Positions 1-5,388 of a DNA stretch of 5,915 nt are shown here, one piece after another. This stretch comes from JAIBJP01 sp035639875 (GTDB taxonomy: Bacteria > Actinomycetota > Thermoleophilia > Gaiellales > Gaiellaceae). The translations under genes were made by a program, and so were the position numbers. The notes beneath the pieces are model-generated. The model saw only the letters and a program-made list of their open reading frames with translations, did no database searches and was not told the DNA's origin. The DNA is taken from assembly GCA_035639875.1 (NCBI GenBank), contig DASQXE010000153.1:1-5915 (forward strand). The letters run 5' to 3'. Within the stretch, counting starts at the first letter, position 1, and each line of letters starts with the position of its first letter.

Positions 1-14
1 ATTCGGAACGGGAG

Positions 15-464
15 TTAGTTCAGCGCGACGCCTCCGCTCTTGAACGTCTCGACGGGGAGTGTGCCAACATCGACAACGGTTAGCTGAAATGCCTGCGTAG
101 CGACGTTAACCCAAACGTCCACGTGCACGGTCATCTTCACATGCCCATCGAGGATGAGGGAACCGGCACCGCTAAAGGTGACTGTCGAACCGGCTACCGA
201 TCCGGCCGTCGGAGTCGCGTGCACGATCATGTTGTGCGCTAGGCCGAACGCGCCGAGGACGAATGCTGACCGTCCGGCCATCAGACACTCGAAACTGCCC
301 GAGGCGGAGCCAGATTCGTCGACGGCGACGTTCATCGCGACCTGGGAGATCGAGGCGGTGCCTCCCCCATGGAGGTGATGGACGTTCGGCGTGGCAAAGG
401 CCTTGGCCGGTGCGAGCGACAGCAACGCTACGACGAGCGTCAGTCGAAGGAGTGTGCTGAGCAT
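15..464 (-). CDS. Small secreted protein of unknown function (149 aa)
   Basis: I do not recognise the function. The chosen ATG (complement of 462-464) is preceded by GAAAGGAC about 6-7 bases upstream, a good ribosome binding site, and starts directly on a signal peptide. Residues 1-24 are MLSTLLRL, then a hydrophobic core (TLVVALLSLAP), then a likely signal peptidase I site after AFA. An in-frame ATG at 515 would put 17 unrelated residues before the signal peptide, so I reject it. The mature part (about 125 residues) is rich in Gly, Ala, Ser, Val and Thr, with alternating hydrophobic stretches that suggest beta strands. It begins with a His-rich segment and GGGTAS, has a GSASGSFEC segment around residues 52-60 with the only cysteine (Cys60), and ends near LPVETFKSGG. 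There is no transmembrane anchor, lipobox or sorting motif, so it is probably released or periplasm-like. It is probably its own transcription unit, 345 bases beyond the next minus-strand gene. Gene reality is well supported; function is open. Confidence 0.72.
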   Translation of the reverse strand: MLSTLLRLTLVVALLSLAPAKAFATPNVHHLHGGGTASISQVAMNVAVDESGSASGSFECLMAGRSAFVLGAFGLAHNMIVHATPTAGSVAGSTVTFSGAGSLILDGHVKMTVHVDVWVNVATQAFQLTVVDVGTLPVETFKSGGVALN

Positions 465-510
465 TCTCGGTCCTTTCAGGTGAGGGTTCCGGACGACGTT
501 GGAACGAACG

Positions 511-538
511 CCCAAGCTGCACGTGAGCAGCCTTTGGG
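511..538 (-). promoter_or_regulatory. Imperfect inverted repeat upstream of secreted-protein gene
   Basis: The left arm CCCAAGCTGC (511-520) and the right arm GCAGC-CT-TTGGG (527-538) pair over ten bases with a two-base bulge, around the six-base loop ACGTGA. A C-G pair and a G.U pair could extend the stem outward. It lies 47 bases upstream of the ATG at 464, so it could be a 5' leader hairpin or an operator. It contains a CACGTG core (520-525). No T-tract follows on either strand, so it does not look like a terminator. The structure is directly visible; the role is inferred. Confidence 0.35.
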
Positions 539-731
539 TGCAAACCGAGGTCAGTCTTCTCGGCGAAGACCGGGATGGACGACCTATTCAGCCGCACAAG
601 AGCCGGCGTGAGCGAAAGCGCCGTATTCCGCAGCCCCGGTGAAGCACTGCACAACGCCCGCGTGGTTCGGTCCTCCCGTCGGCGCGGAAGCTTAACTTGT
701 CTTGTGGCAAAAGTGCTCATCCGCCCTAGAT

Positions 732-755
732 TTGGCCGCACGTGCATGTGGCCAA
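732..755. repeat. Inverted repeat beside the terminator
   Basis: The arms TTGGCCGCA (732-740) and TGTGGCCAA (747-755) pair over nine positions with one G.U wobble, around the six-base loop CGTGCA. It lies five bases from the stronger hairpin at 761-786. Read on the minus strand it comes after the terminator. It could be a second termination hairpin, although it is followed by AAATC and not by a T-run. It could also be a protein-binding palindrome with the core CACGTGCA. Only the pairing is certain. Confidence 0.35.
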
Positions 756-760
756 CGCAA

Positions 761-786
761 ACCCGCCGCCCGTCTGGGCGGCGGGT
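761..786 (-). terminator. Rho-independent terminator of the 203-aa secreted protein gene
   Basis: A perfect inverted repeat has eleven-base arms (ACCCGCCGCCC and GGGCGGCGGGT) around the four-base loop GTCT. In the minus-strand transcript it begins 23 bases after the TGA stop at 810-812 and runs into a short U-rich stretch (the arm's final U followed by UUGCGUU). The stem is almost entirely G-C. Position, stem strength and tail fit an intrinsic terminator for the gene at 810-1421, though the U-tract is short, as is common in GC-rich actinobacteria. On the plus strand no T-run follows. Confidence 0.75.
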
Positions 787-809
787 GCTTCCTCGCTCAA
801 TTGTTGGGT

Positions 810-1421
810 TCAGCGAAGCCGGTGGAAGAGCGTCACTCCGGAAGTCGGCTCAAAGACGAGATCGAACGTCGGGATGCGGATGCGGATCCCCTCGGGCACG
901 TCGACGAACGTTCCGGGCAAGTGGCAGTTGACGCGGAGGATGCCGTTCACCTCCTCGCCGCTGTCGGCAATGAAGTGAATTCTGAGGCGGAGAATGCCCG
1001 ATGTCGGCTCGTTTTCATTTCGCGAGGACCCTGGCCCGTTGCCGATCCCATCGATCAGTCCGGTAGCGGCGAAGTTGCCGCCAGCGAGGCGTTGCCAGCT
1101 CAAGAACCGTGTGACGTAGTACACGCCTTGATCGGTCTCGCCGTCCGACCCGTGGAAAGCCCAGGTGCCGCCTCCTGCCGCCTCCGACTCGTTCGGCTCG
1201 ACCGTGCCAGAGCCGGTCAGGCTCAACGTATCGCCCGCCGCGTCGGTGGCGACGTCGGTGCCGCCTGCCACGGCTACGCCGTTGGAAATGACGAGCAAAT
1301 CCCAGCGAACGAAGCCGTGGGCCTCTGTGCTTGCGACGGTATCGCCGCTTGCACCGGCCGCCGCGATAAATACTCCGAGCGCAAGTCCGAGAGCAAGCGA
1401 CAAGAGTTTCGGTCGCTGCAT
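810..1421 (-). CDS. Secreted beta-rich protein of unknown function (203 aa)
   Basis: I do not recognise a named domain. The ATG (complement of 1419-1421) has a strong ribosome binding site, GGGAGG, five bases upstream. An in-frame ATG at 1526 would bury the signal peptide behind 35 Arg-rich residues, so I reject it. Residues 1-24 form a signal peptide: MQRPK, then LLSLALGLALGVFIAAA, with likely cleavage near AGA/SG. The mature chain reads as short beta strands separated by Gly/Asp turns. It has GTDVATD and DTLSLTGSGTV around residues 54-74, GGGTWAFHGSDG at 83-94, YYVTRFLSW at 101-109, LRLRIHF at 144-150 and GILRVNCHLPG at 160-170, followed by VPEGIRIR. Cys166 is the only cysteine. There is no membrane anchor after the signal peptide and no catalytic signature. 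The pattern of a GGGTW segment, then a CHLPG segment and an EGI segment looks like a conserved single-domain exported family, but this is my impression and not a search result. It stands alone, with its own leader and a terminator 23 bases past the stop. Confidence 0.75.
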   Translation of the reverse strand: MQRPKLLSLALGLALGVFIAAAGASGDTVASTEAHGFVRWDLLVISNGVAVAGGTDVATDAAGDTLSLTGSGTVEPNESEAAGGGTWAFHGSDGETDQGVYYVTRFLSWQRLAGGNFAATGLIDGIGNGPGSSRNENEPTSGILRLRIHFIADSGEEVNGILRVNCHLPGTFVDVPEGIRIRIPTFDLVFEPTSGVTLFHRLR

Positions 1422-1662
1422 CAATCCTCCCTTCGTGGCACGACGTGCAAGACGTGTGCCGGCCGCAGTCAGAGATGAATGCGGAGCGACCCGGCGGAGC
1501 ACGCGCTCGAAAGTCCGGTCTCCCACACATGGAACGTCGCCGCCTTCGAGCGGCAGTTTCCCTGGTTGCCGCGGGCCGAGTCAAGCGTTTCGCTCGACCC
1601 TGCTCAGAGACTCGCCCCCGCGAGCCGACTACCGCGCCGCGGCGACGAAACGTGCCGGACGA
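1422..1662. other. Intergenic region, no gene
   Basis: This gap lies between the stop of the DUF4395-type gene and the start of the secreted-protein gene, both on the minus strand. I see no protein-like frame with a start signal. The frames passing through are continuations of antisense shadows. Besides the leader hairpin at 1437-1460, there is an eight-base inverted repeat (CGCTCGAA at 1504-1511, TTCGAGCG at 1545-1552) with a 33-base spacer and an interrupted short hairpin near 1580-1598. Neither looks like a good terminator for the DUF4395 gene. Confidence 0.5.
1437..1460 (-). promoter_or_regulatory. Leader hairpin or operator just upstream of the ribosome binding site
   Basis: The plus strand reads GGCAC-G-ACGT, then GCAAG, then ACGTGTGCC. 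That gives nine-base arms with one bulged base around a five-base loop. In the minus-strand transcript it ends about five bases before the GGGAGG ribosome binding site of the gene starting at 1421. It could modulate translation if inside the leader, or bind a regulator if the promoter is this close. It also contains two direct GACGTG repeats (1442-1447 and 1451-1456). The repeat structure is seen; the function is inferred. Confidence 0.4.
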
Positions 1663-2169
1663 CTACGCGCGCGGCGCGGTCGTTGCGCTAGATCCTCCTG
1701 GAGCCGGCACGCAGGTCTCGCAAAGCTCGATACCACGGACGCGCGCGAGCAGCTTGTAGGTCTCGCAGCCGACGCAGAGGCCGGTGACGGCAGAAAGGAG
1801 AGCGAGCCCCGCGACGAGCAGGCCGAGCGCCCACCCCACCGTAGAGAGCCCGACGGCGTGGAAGACTGTCGCTGCTCCGAGGACCGCGACCCCGATCATG
1901 TTGGCGAAGCGCGGCGGGCGAGCGTCCTCGATCGGTCCCTCGCCGAAGCGCGGCTGGAGAACCTCGAAGTAGAAGACGCACGGAAGGCACCAGCGCCGCC
2001 CGAGCGTGAGCCCGACCGCCAGCTGAGCGGCCAGGATGCCGAGCAGCGGCCACCAACCGGTGAGGAACGCCACGAGGGCGAGGACGCCAACCGTGCCCTG
2101 CATGAACCGCGGGCCGCGCGCGTCGATCACGTCCAGGTCGCGGTACGGGTCGGCCAGTCTCCGCTTCAT
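1663..2169 (-). CDS. DUF4395-type integral membrane protein with three CxxC motifs (168 aa)
   Basis: The biochemical role is unknown. The protein opens with DLDVIDARGPRFMQG (residues 11-25), resembling the start of DUF4395 proteins, where a VDxRxxRFxQ-like segment precedes the membrane part. Two hydrophobic hairpins follow (about residues 25-57 and 90-131), so four membrane passes are likely. The middle loop carries PPRFANMIG (85-93), also typical of the family. Each hairpin ends in CxxCxxY: Cys61-Cys64 with Tyr67, and Cys132-Cys135 with Tyr138. A third CxxC pair, Cys150-Cys153, lies in the C-terminal tail before a Ser/Thr/Ala-rich end. The motifs suggest thiol-disulfide chemistry or metal binding, and in other genomes DUF4395 genes often neighbour thioredoxin-like genes, but none is present here. 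The ATG at 2169 keeps the conserved N-terminus and avoids overlap with sucA. There is no clear ribosome binding site (AAGCTTCACAAA precedes it), so translation may be leaderless. Confidence 0.8.
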   Translation of the reverse strand: MKRRLADPYRDLDVIDARGPRFMQGTVGVLALVAFLTGWWPLLGILAAQLAVGLTLGRRWCLPCVFYFEVLQPRFGEGPIEDARPPRFANMIGVAVLGAATVFHAVGLSTVGWALGLLVAGLALLSAVTGLCVGCETYKLLARVRGIELCETCVPAPGGSSATTAPRA

Positions 2170-2179
2170 TTTGTGAAGC
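2163..2179. repeat. Short inverted repeat in the divergent sucA/DUF4395 gap
   Basis: Six-base arms GCTTCA (2163-2168) and TGAAGC (2174-2179) flank the loop TTTTG. The repeat overlaps the start codon of the minus-strand DUF4395 gene (2167-2169) and lies 10 bases before the earliest possible sucA start. It could be an operator shared by the divergent genes or a start-codon hairpin in the DUF4395 transcript. A repeat this small can also arise by chance. Confidence 0.2.
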
Positions 2180-2188
2180 TTAGCGAGA

Positions 2189-5053
2189 GTGCGACGCCGG
2201 GAGGGGCGCTGGCTATGCTCAAAGCAGAGAAGGTTGCAAAGGTTCGAGGACCTCAACTCCGGCTTCGTCCAGGAGCTCTTCGCGCAGTACCTGGCCTCGC
2301 CCGACGCGGTGGACCCGGCCTGGCGGGAGTTGTTCGAGCAGGATCCTGAAGGCCTCGTCGAGGGCAGCCCGCTCGTCCAGCGCATCCGTAAGCTCTATCT
2401 GGGCGCCGTCGACGGGGAGAACGGGGCGCCCGCACCTGCGGCGGAGGCCGCCCCTCCGCTCCTCCTCGGGGCCGTCGCGGCCGCGATGGCGCTCGTGAAG
2501 GCGCATCGTATGCACGGTCATCTTGCCGCGCATCTCGATCCGCTCGGCAGCGAGCCCGTCGGCGACCCGGCCCTCGAGCCCGAGCGGCTCGAGCCGCGCC
2601 TGACCGAGGAGCTCATGCGGCAGGTTCCGGCCAAGGTCCTGCGCGTGCACGTGCCGGGCGAGACGCTGGCCTACGCGCTGCCACACCTTCGCGAGACGTA
2701 CTGCGGAACGCTCGCCTACGAGATCGAGCACATCTCCAATCACGAGGAACGCGTCTGGCTGCGGACGGCGATCGAATCGGGCCGCTATCGGAGGCCGCTC
2801 TCGGAGGACGAGAAGCGCCGGCTGCTCCGGCGCCTCACCGAGGTCGAGGGCATGGAGCGTTATCTCCGCCGCGCCTTCCTCGGTCAGAAGCAGTTCTCGA
2901 TTGAGGGCCTCGACGTCATGGTGCCCATGCTGGACGAGGCGCTCGAGCTCGCGTCGGCCGACGGAGCCCGGGAGGTCGTCATCGGCATGGCGCATCGCGG
3001 CCGTCTCAACGTACTCGCTCACATCGTCGGCCGCCCGTACGAGGTCATCCTGCGGGAGTTCGAAGGAGAACGCGTACTCGAGGCCGTCGGCTCCGACCCC
3101 GAGGGCGGCTCCGGCGACGTGAAGTACCACCTCGGCGCGTTGGGCGTCCGGAAGACCGAGCACGGCGACTTGCGCGTCACGCTTGCCTCCAACCCGAGCC
3201 ACCTCGAGTACGTCGACCCCGTCGTCGAGGGCGAGACCCGCGCCGGCCAGACGAACCACGACAAGCGCGAATGGACGCACGACCAGCGCTCCGCCCTCGC
3301 GGTCCTCATCCACGGGGACGCGGCGTTCCCCGGACAGGGAGTGGTGGCCGAGACCCTCAACCTCCAGGCCCTACCGGGCTATTCGACGGGCGGTACCCTC
3401 CACCTCATCGCCAACAACCAGATCGGCTTCACGACCGATCCGGAGGAGGGCCGTTCGACCCGCTATTCGAGTGACCTGGCCAAGGGCTTCGACGTGCCCA
3501 TCATCCACGTGAACGCCGACGACGCTGAGGGTGCGGTCGCCGCCGTGCGGCTGGCGATGGCGTTCCGGGAGCGCTTCCGCAAGGACGTCGTCGTCGACCT
3601 CGTGGGCTACCGCCGCTTCGGCCACAACGAGGGCGACGAGCCGGCCTACACGCAGCCGGTCATGTACCAGAAGATCGAGGAACACCCGAGCGTCCGCGAG
3701 CTGTATGCGAAGGCGCTCGTCGGCGCCGGCGTCGTCAAGCCGGACGAGCCCGAGGAGCTCGACGCAGCGGTCCAGACGGCCATGAAGGAAGCCCACGAGG
3801 CGCTCAGGGCCGCTATCGCGGCCGGGAATGCACAGGGGCAGGAAGAGAAGAAGCCGGGGCGCGGCAGTGACGCGCCGATCGAGACGGCCGCGCCCGCCGA
3901 GCTGCTGCAGGAGCTGAACGCGGAGCTCGTCCGCGTGCCCGAGGGCTTCACCATTCATCCGAAGCTGGAGAAGCAGCTCGCACGTCGTCTCGACACGCTC
4001 GGCGACGAGGGTGGGATCGACTGGGGGCAGGCCGAGGCGCTCGCCTTCGCGAGTCTGCTCGTCGACGGCACGCCGATTCGCCTGACAGGCCAGGACACGG
4101 AGCGCGGAACGTTCTCGCACCGGCATCTCGTTCTGCACGACTACGAGACCGGCGAGACCTACGCGCCGATCGAGCACCTCCCGCAGGCGACCGCGCCCTT
4201 CCAGGTCTACAACTCGCCGCTTTCGGAGATGGCCGCCCTGGGCTTCGAGTACGGCTACTCGGTCGCCTGCCCGCGCGCTCTCGTCCTCTGGGAAGCCCAG
4301 TTCGGCGACTTCATCAACTCCGCCCAGGTGATCGTCGACCAGTTCATCGTCTCAGGACTCTCGAAGTGGTACCAGAGCTCCCGGCTCGCCCTGCTTCTCC
4401 CGCACGGCTACGAGGGCAATGGTCCGGAGCACTCGAGCGCGCGGCTCGAACGCTTCATGCAGCTCGCCGCGCAGGAGAACATCCGCATCGTCAACTGCTC
4501 AACGGCCGCGCAGTACTTCCACGTTCTGCGCCGGCAGGCCCTGCACCCGAAGGCGCGCCCGCTCGTCCTGCTCACTCCGAAAGGCCTCCTGCGCCTGAAG
4601 GAATCGACCTCGAAGCTAGGAGACTTGACGAAGGGCTCGTTCCGTCCGATCCTCGACGACACTGCGCTCGACGAGGAGGGACGGCGCACGGCCGGGCGTC
4701 TCGTTCTCTGCTCCGGGAAGGTCTACTACGACATCGTCGGCCACGAAGAGCGCAAGGACGTTCAAGGGGTCGCCGTCGCCAGGCTCGAACAGCTGTATCC
4801 GTTTCCCGTGGCGTCCTACGACGAGCTCCTCTCGCGCTACCCAAACATCACCGAGCTGGTTTGGGCACAGGAGGAGCCTCAGAACATGGGCGCCTGGCGC
4901 GCGATCCGCCACCGGCTCGAGGAAGGCCTTCCCGAAGACGTCGAACTCCGTTACGTCGGACGGCCGTGGCGCGCGAGCCCGAGCGAGGGCTACCCGACCG
5001 CGCACCTCATCGAGCAGGACCGCATCGCGCGAGAGACGCTCTCCGTCTACTAG
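2189..5053 (+). CDS. sucA: 2-oxoglutarate dehydrogenase E1 component (thiamine diphosphate-dependent)
   Basis: This cytoplasmic E1 subunit of the TCA-cycle 2-oxoglutarate dehydrogenase complex decarboxylates 2-oxoglutarate on thiamine diphosphate and passes the succinyl group to E2 lipoyl. The numbering used here is for the longest frame (954 aa; E. coli SucA is about 933). The N-terminal E2-docking type segment (FEDLNSGFVQELF to VDPAWRELFEQ) is at about 20-50, followed by an Ala/Pro/Gly linker to about 95. YCGTLAYE is at 171. GMAHRGRLNVL carries the active-site His269, matching E. coli His260. NPSHLEYV precedes the thiamine diphosphate motif, GDAAF (376-380) to NNQIGFTT (from 409). HNEGDEP is at 479, WEAQFGDF at 701, LLPHGYEGNGPEHSSARLER at about 736-755 and SGKVYYD near the C-terminus. 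All signatures are intact. The Kgd-type acyltransferase domain is absent. The start is uncertain: GTG 2189 has no ribosome binding site and adds 15 basic residues, whereas TTG 2234 (939 aa) begins just before the conserved segment and is more likely. Confidence 0.97.
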   Translation: MRRREGRWLCSKQRRLQRFEDLNSGFVQELFAQYLASPDAVDPAWRELFEQDPEGLVEGSPLVQRIRKLYLGAVDGENGAPAPAAEAAPPLLLGAVAAAMALVKAHRMHGHLAAHLDPLGSEPVGDPALEPERLEPRLTEELMRQVPAKVLRVHVPGETLAYALPHLRETYCGTLAYEIEHISNHEERVWLRTAIESGRYRRPLSEDEKRRLLRRLTEVEGMERYLRRAFLGQKQFSIEGLDVMVPMLDEALELASADGAREVVIGMAHRGRLNVLAHIVGRPYEVILREFEGERVLEAVGSDPEGGSGDVKYHLGALGVRKTEHGDLRVTLASNPSHLEYVDPVVEGETRAGQTNHDKREWTHDQRSALAVLIHGDAAFPGQGVVAETLNLQALPGYSTGGTLHLIANNQIGFTTDPEEGRSTRYSSDLAKGFDVPIIHVNADDAEGAVAAVRLAMAFRERFRKDVVVDLVGYRRFGHNEGDEPAYTQPVMYQKIEEHPSVRELYAKALVGAGVVKPDEPEELDAAVQTAMKEAHEALRAAIAAGNAQGQEEKKPGRGSDAPIETAAPAELLQELNAELVRVPEGFTIHPKLEKQLARRLDTLGDEGGIDWGQAEALAFASLLVDGTPIRLTGQDTERGTFSHRHLVLHDYETGETYAPIEHLPQATAPFQVYNSPLSEMAALGFEYGYSVACPRALVLWEAQFGDFINSAQVIVDQFIVSGLSKWYQSSRLALLLPHGYEGNGPEHSSARLERFMQLAAQENIRIVNCSTAAQYFHVLRRQALHPKARPLVLLTPKGLLRLKESTSKLGDLTKGSFRPILDDTALDEEGRRTAGRLVLCSGKVYYDIVGHEERKDVQGVAVARLEQLYPFPVASYDELLSRYPNITELVWAQEEPQNMGAWRAIRHRLEEGLPEDVELRYVGRPWRASPSEGYPTAHLIEQDRIARETLSVY

Positions 5054-5073
5054 GTCCCGGCGTACTAGGGATC

Positions 5074-5095
5074 GAGCCGTGAGCTCAGGCGGCTC
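5074..5095. terminator. Possible weak terminator between convergent genes
   Basis: Six-base arms GAGCCG (5074-5079) and CGGCTC (5090-5095) enclose a ten-base loop, TGAGCTCAGG, which itself holds the palindrome TGAGCTCA. It starts 20 bases after the sucA stop, is followed on the plus strand by ATTTC, and overlaps the stop codon of the convergent small gene (TGA, complement of 5094-5096). The location suits termination of sucA, but the stem is short and the T-run poor. The other strand has no T-run. Confidence 0.3.
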
Positions 5096-5378
5096 ATTTC
5101 TCCACGACCGCATAACGATCGTGCTCCTCGACGACGTCCTCGTCCTCGGTCGTTTGGTGTCCGGGGACGATCAGGAAACGAGTATCGCTCGCGCGCACGG
5201 CTGCGTACTCCTCGGCGGTCAGGCTGACCGGTTCTGTGCACGTCTCGTCTGCGCATTCGCAGAGGAACGGGATGCGCTGCCGCTCGCGCACCATCGTGCG
5301 CACGCGCTCGTTGAGCCTGTCGTTCGCCCGCCGAAACCGCTGTTGGTTTCCGGTCAAGCGCTCCTGCCTCGAGCCCAT
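5094..5378 (-). CDS. Small Cys-cluster protein of unknown function (94 aa)
   Basis: The function is unknown. It looks like a small soluble protein found in many actinobacterial genomes, judged by memory of the pattern and not by a search. Residues 11-35 form a basic helix (NQQRFRRANDRLNERVRTMVRERQR). Then comes IPFLCECADETC, with Cys40, Cys42 and Cys47, followed by the Glu-rich helix LTAEEYAAVR (53-62), the strand RFLIVPGH (67-74) and the tail EEHDRYAVVEK (84-94). Three cysteines plus His74 or His86 could bind zinc. This is inference. There is no signal peptide or membrane segment. The ATG at 5378 has only a weak ribosome binding site (GGTAGAG) and sits in a hairpin. TTG at 5357 (residue 8) is preceded by AGGCAGGAG and could be the true start, since the conserved part begins at about residue 12. 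The gene is convergent with sucA (40 bases between stops) and divergent from the hydrolase gene. Confidence 0.8.
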   Translation of the reverse strand: MGSRQERLTGNQQRFRRANDRLNERVRTMVRERQRIPFLCECADETCTEPVSLTAEEYAAVRASDTRFLIVPGHQTTEDEDVVEEHDRYAVVEK

Positions 5379-5388
5379 CGCCGGGCTC
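5371..5388 (-). promoter_or_regulatory. Hairpin across the ATG of the small Cys-cluster gene
   Basis: Perfect six-base arms GAGCCC (5371-5376) and GGGCTC (5383-5388) surround the loop ATCGCC. In the minus-strand transcript the A and U of the AUG at 5378 fall in the loop and the G in the stem. The hairpin could lower initiation at this ATG. Alternatively, it is a sign that translation starts at the downstream TTG 5357, which has a better ribosome binding site. Confidence 0.3.

Larger units (their letters stand above)
465..809. other. Intergenic region with hairpins, no gene
   Basis: These 345 bases between two minus-strand secreted-protein genes have no open frame with a credible ribosome binding site, protein-like composition or recognisable domain. 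The frames that cross it are read-through shadows. It contains the terminator of the gene to its right (761-786), a neighbouring inverted repeat (732-755), a short perfect inverted repeat at 554-570 (six-base arms GTCTTC/GAAGAC, five-base loop) and a larger imperfect one at 511-538. The promoter of the gene starting at 464 should lie here, but I could not identify convincing -35 and -10 boxes. Confidence 0.6.

Noticed and set aside
172..747. Minus-strand open frame upstream of and overlapping the 149-aa secreted gene
   Set aside because: It overlaps the signal-peptide gene in a different frame, has no ribosome binding site and has Arg-rich, domain-free composition.
702..1478. Plus-strand open frame opposite the 203-aa secreted gene
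   Set aside because: It is the antisense shadow of a gene with a signal peptide, strong ribosome binding site and terminator, and it runs through that terminator hairpin.
1504..1552. Eight-base inverted repeat CGCTCGAA / TTCGAGCG with a 33-base spacer
   Set aside because: Long spacer, short arms, no T-tract and common GC-rich words. Probably chance.
1165..2349. Long plus-strand open frame (394 codons) across the minus-strand secreted and DUF4395 genes and into sucA
   Set aside because: Its translation is low-complexity Arg/Ala/Glu/Pro-rich with no domain. It lies antisense to genes with clear protein signatures, and such open frames are expected in GC-rich DNA.
2215..2349. ATG at 2215 with GGAGG upstream as an alternative sucA start or sign of a frameshift
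   Set aside because: It is in a different frame from sucA, and its translation departs from the conserved N-terminal segment, which is intact in the sucA frame from about 2240. No frameshift is needed.
2219..3313. Minus-strand open frame of 364 codons opposite the first third of sucA
   Set aside because: It is the antisense shadow of a strongly conserved enzyme, with no start signal and Arg/Leu/Val/Asp-rich composition typical of antisense frames.
3371..4177. Minus-strand open frame of 268 codons opposite the middle of sucA
   Set aside because: Same reasoning: it overlaps conserved SucA sequence entirely and shows no recognisable domain or ribosome binding site.
4366..5082. Plus-strand open frame in another frame inside the 3' part of sucA
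   Set aside because: It is an Arg/Pro/Ala-rich out-of-frame reading of conserved SucA codons. SucA itself is intact across the region, so there is no frameshift.
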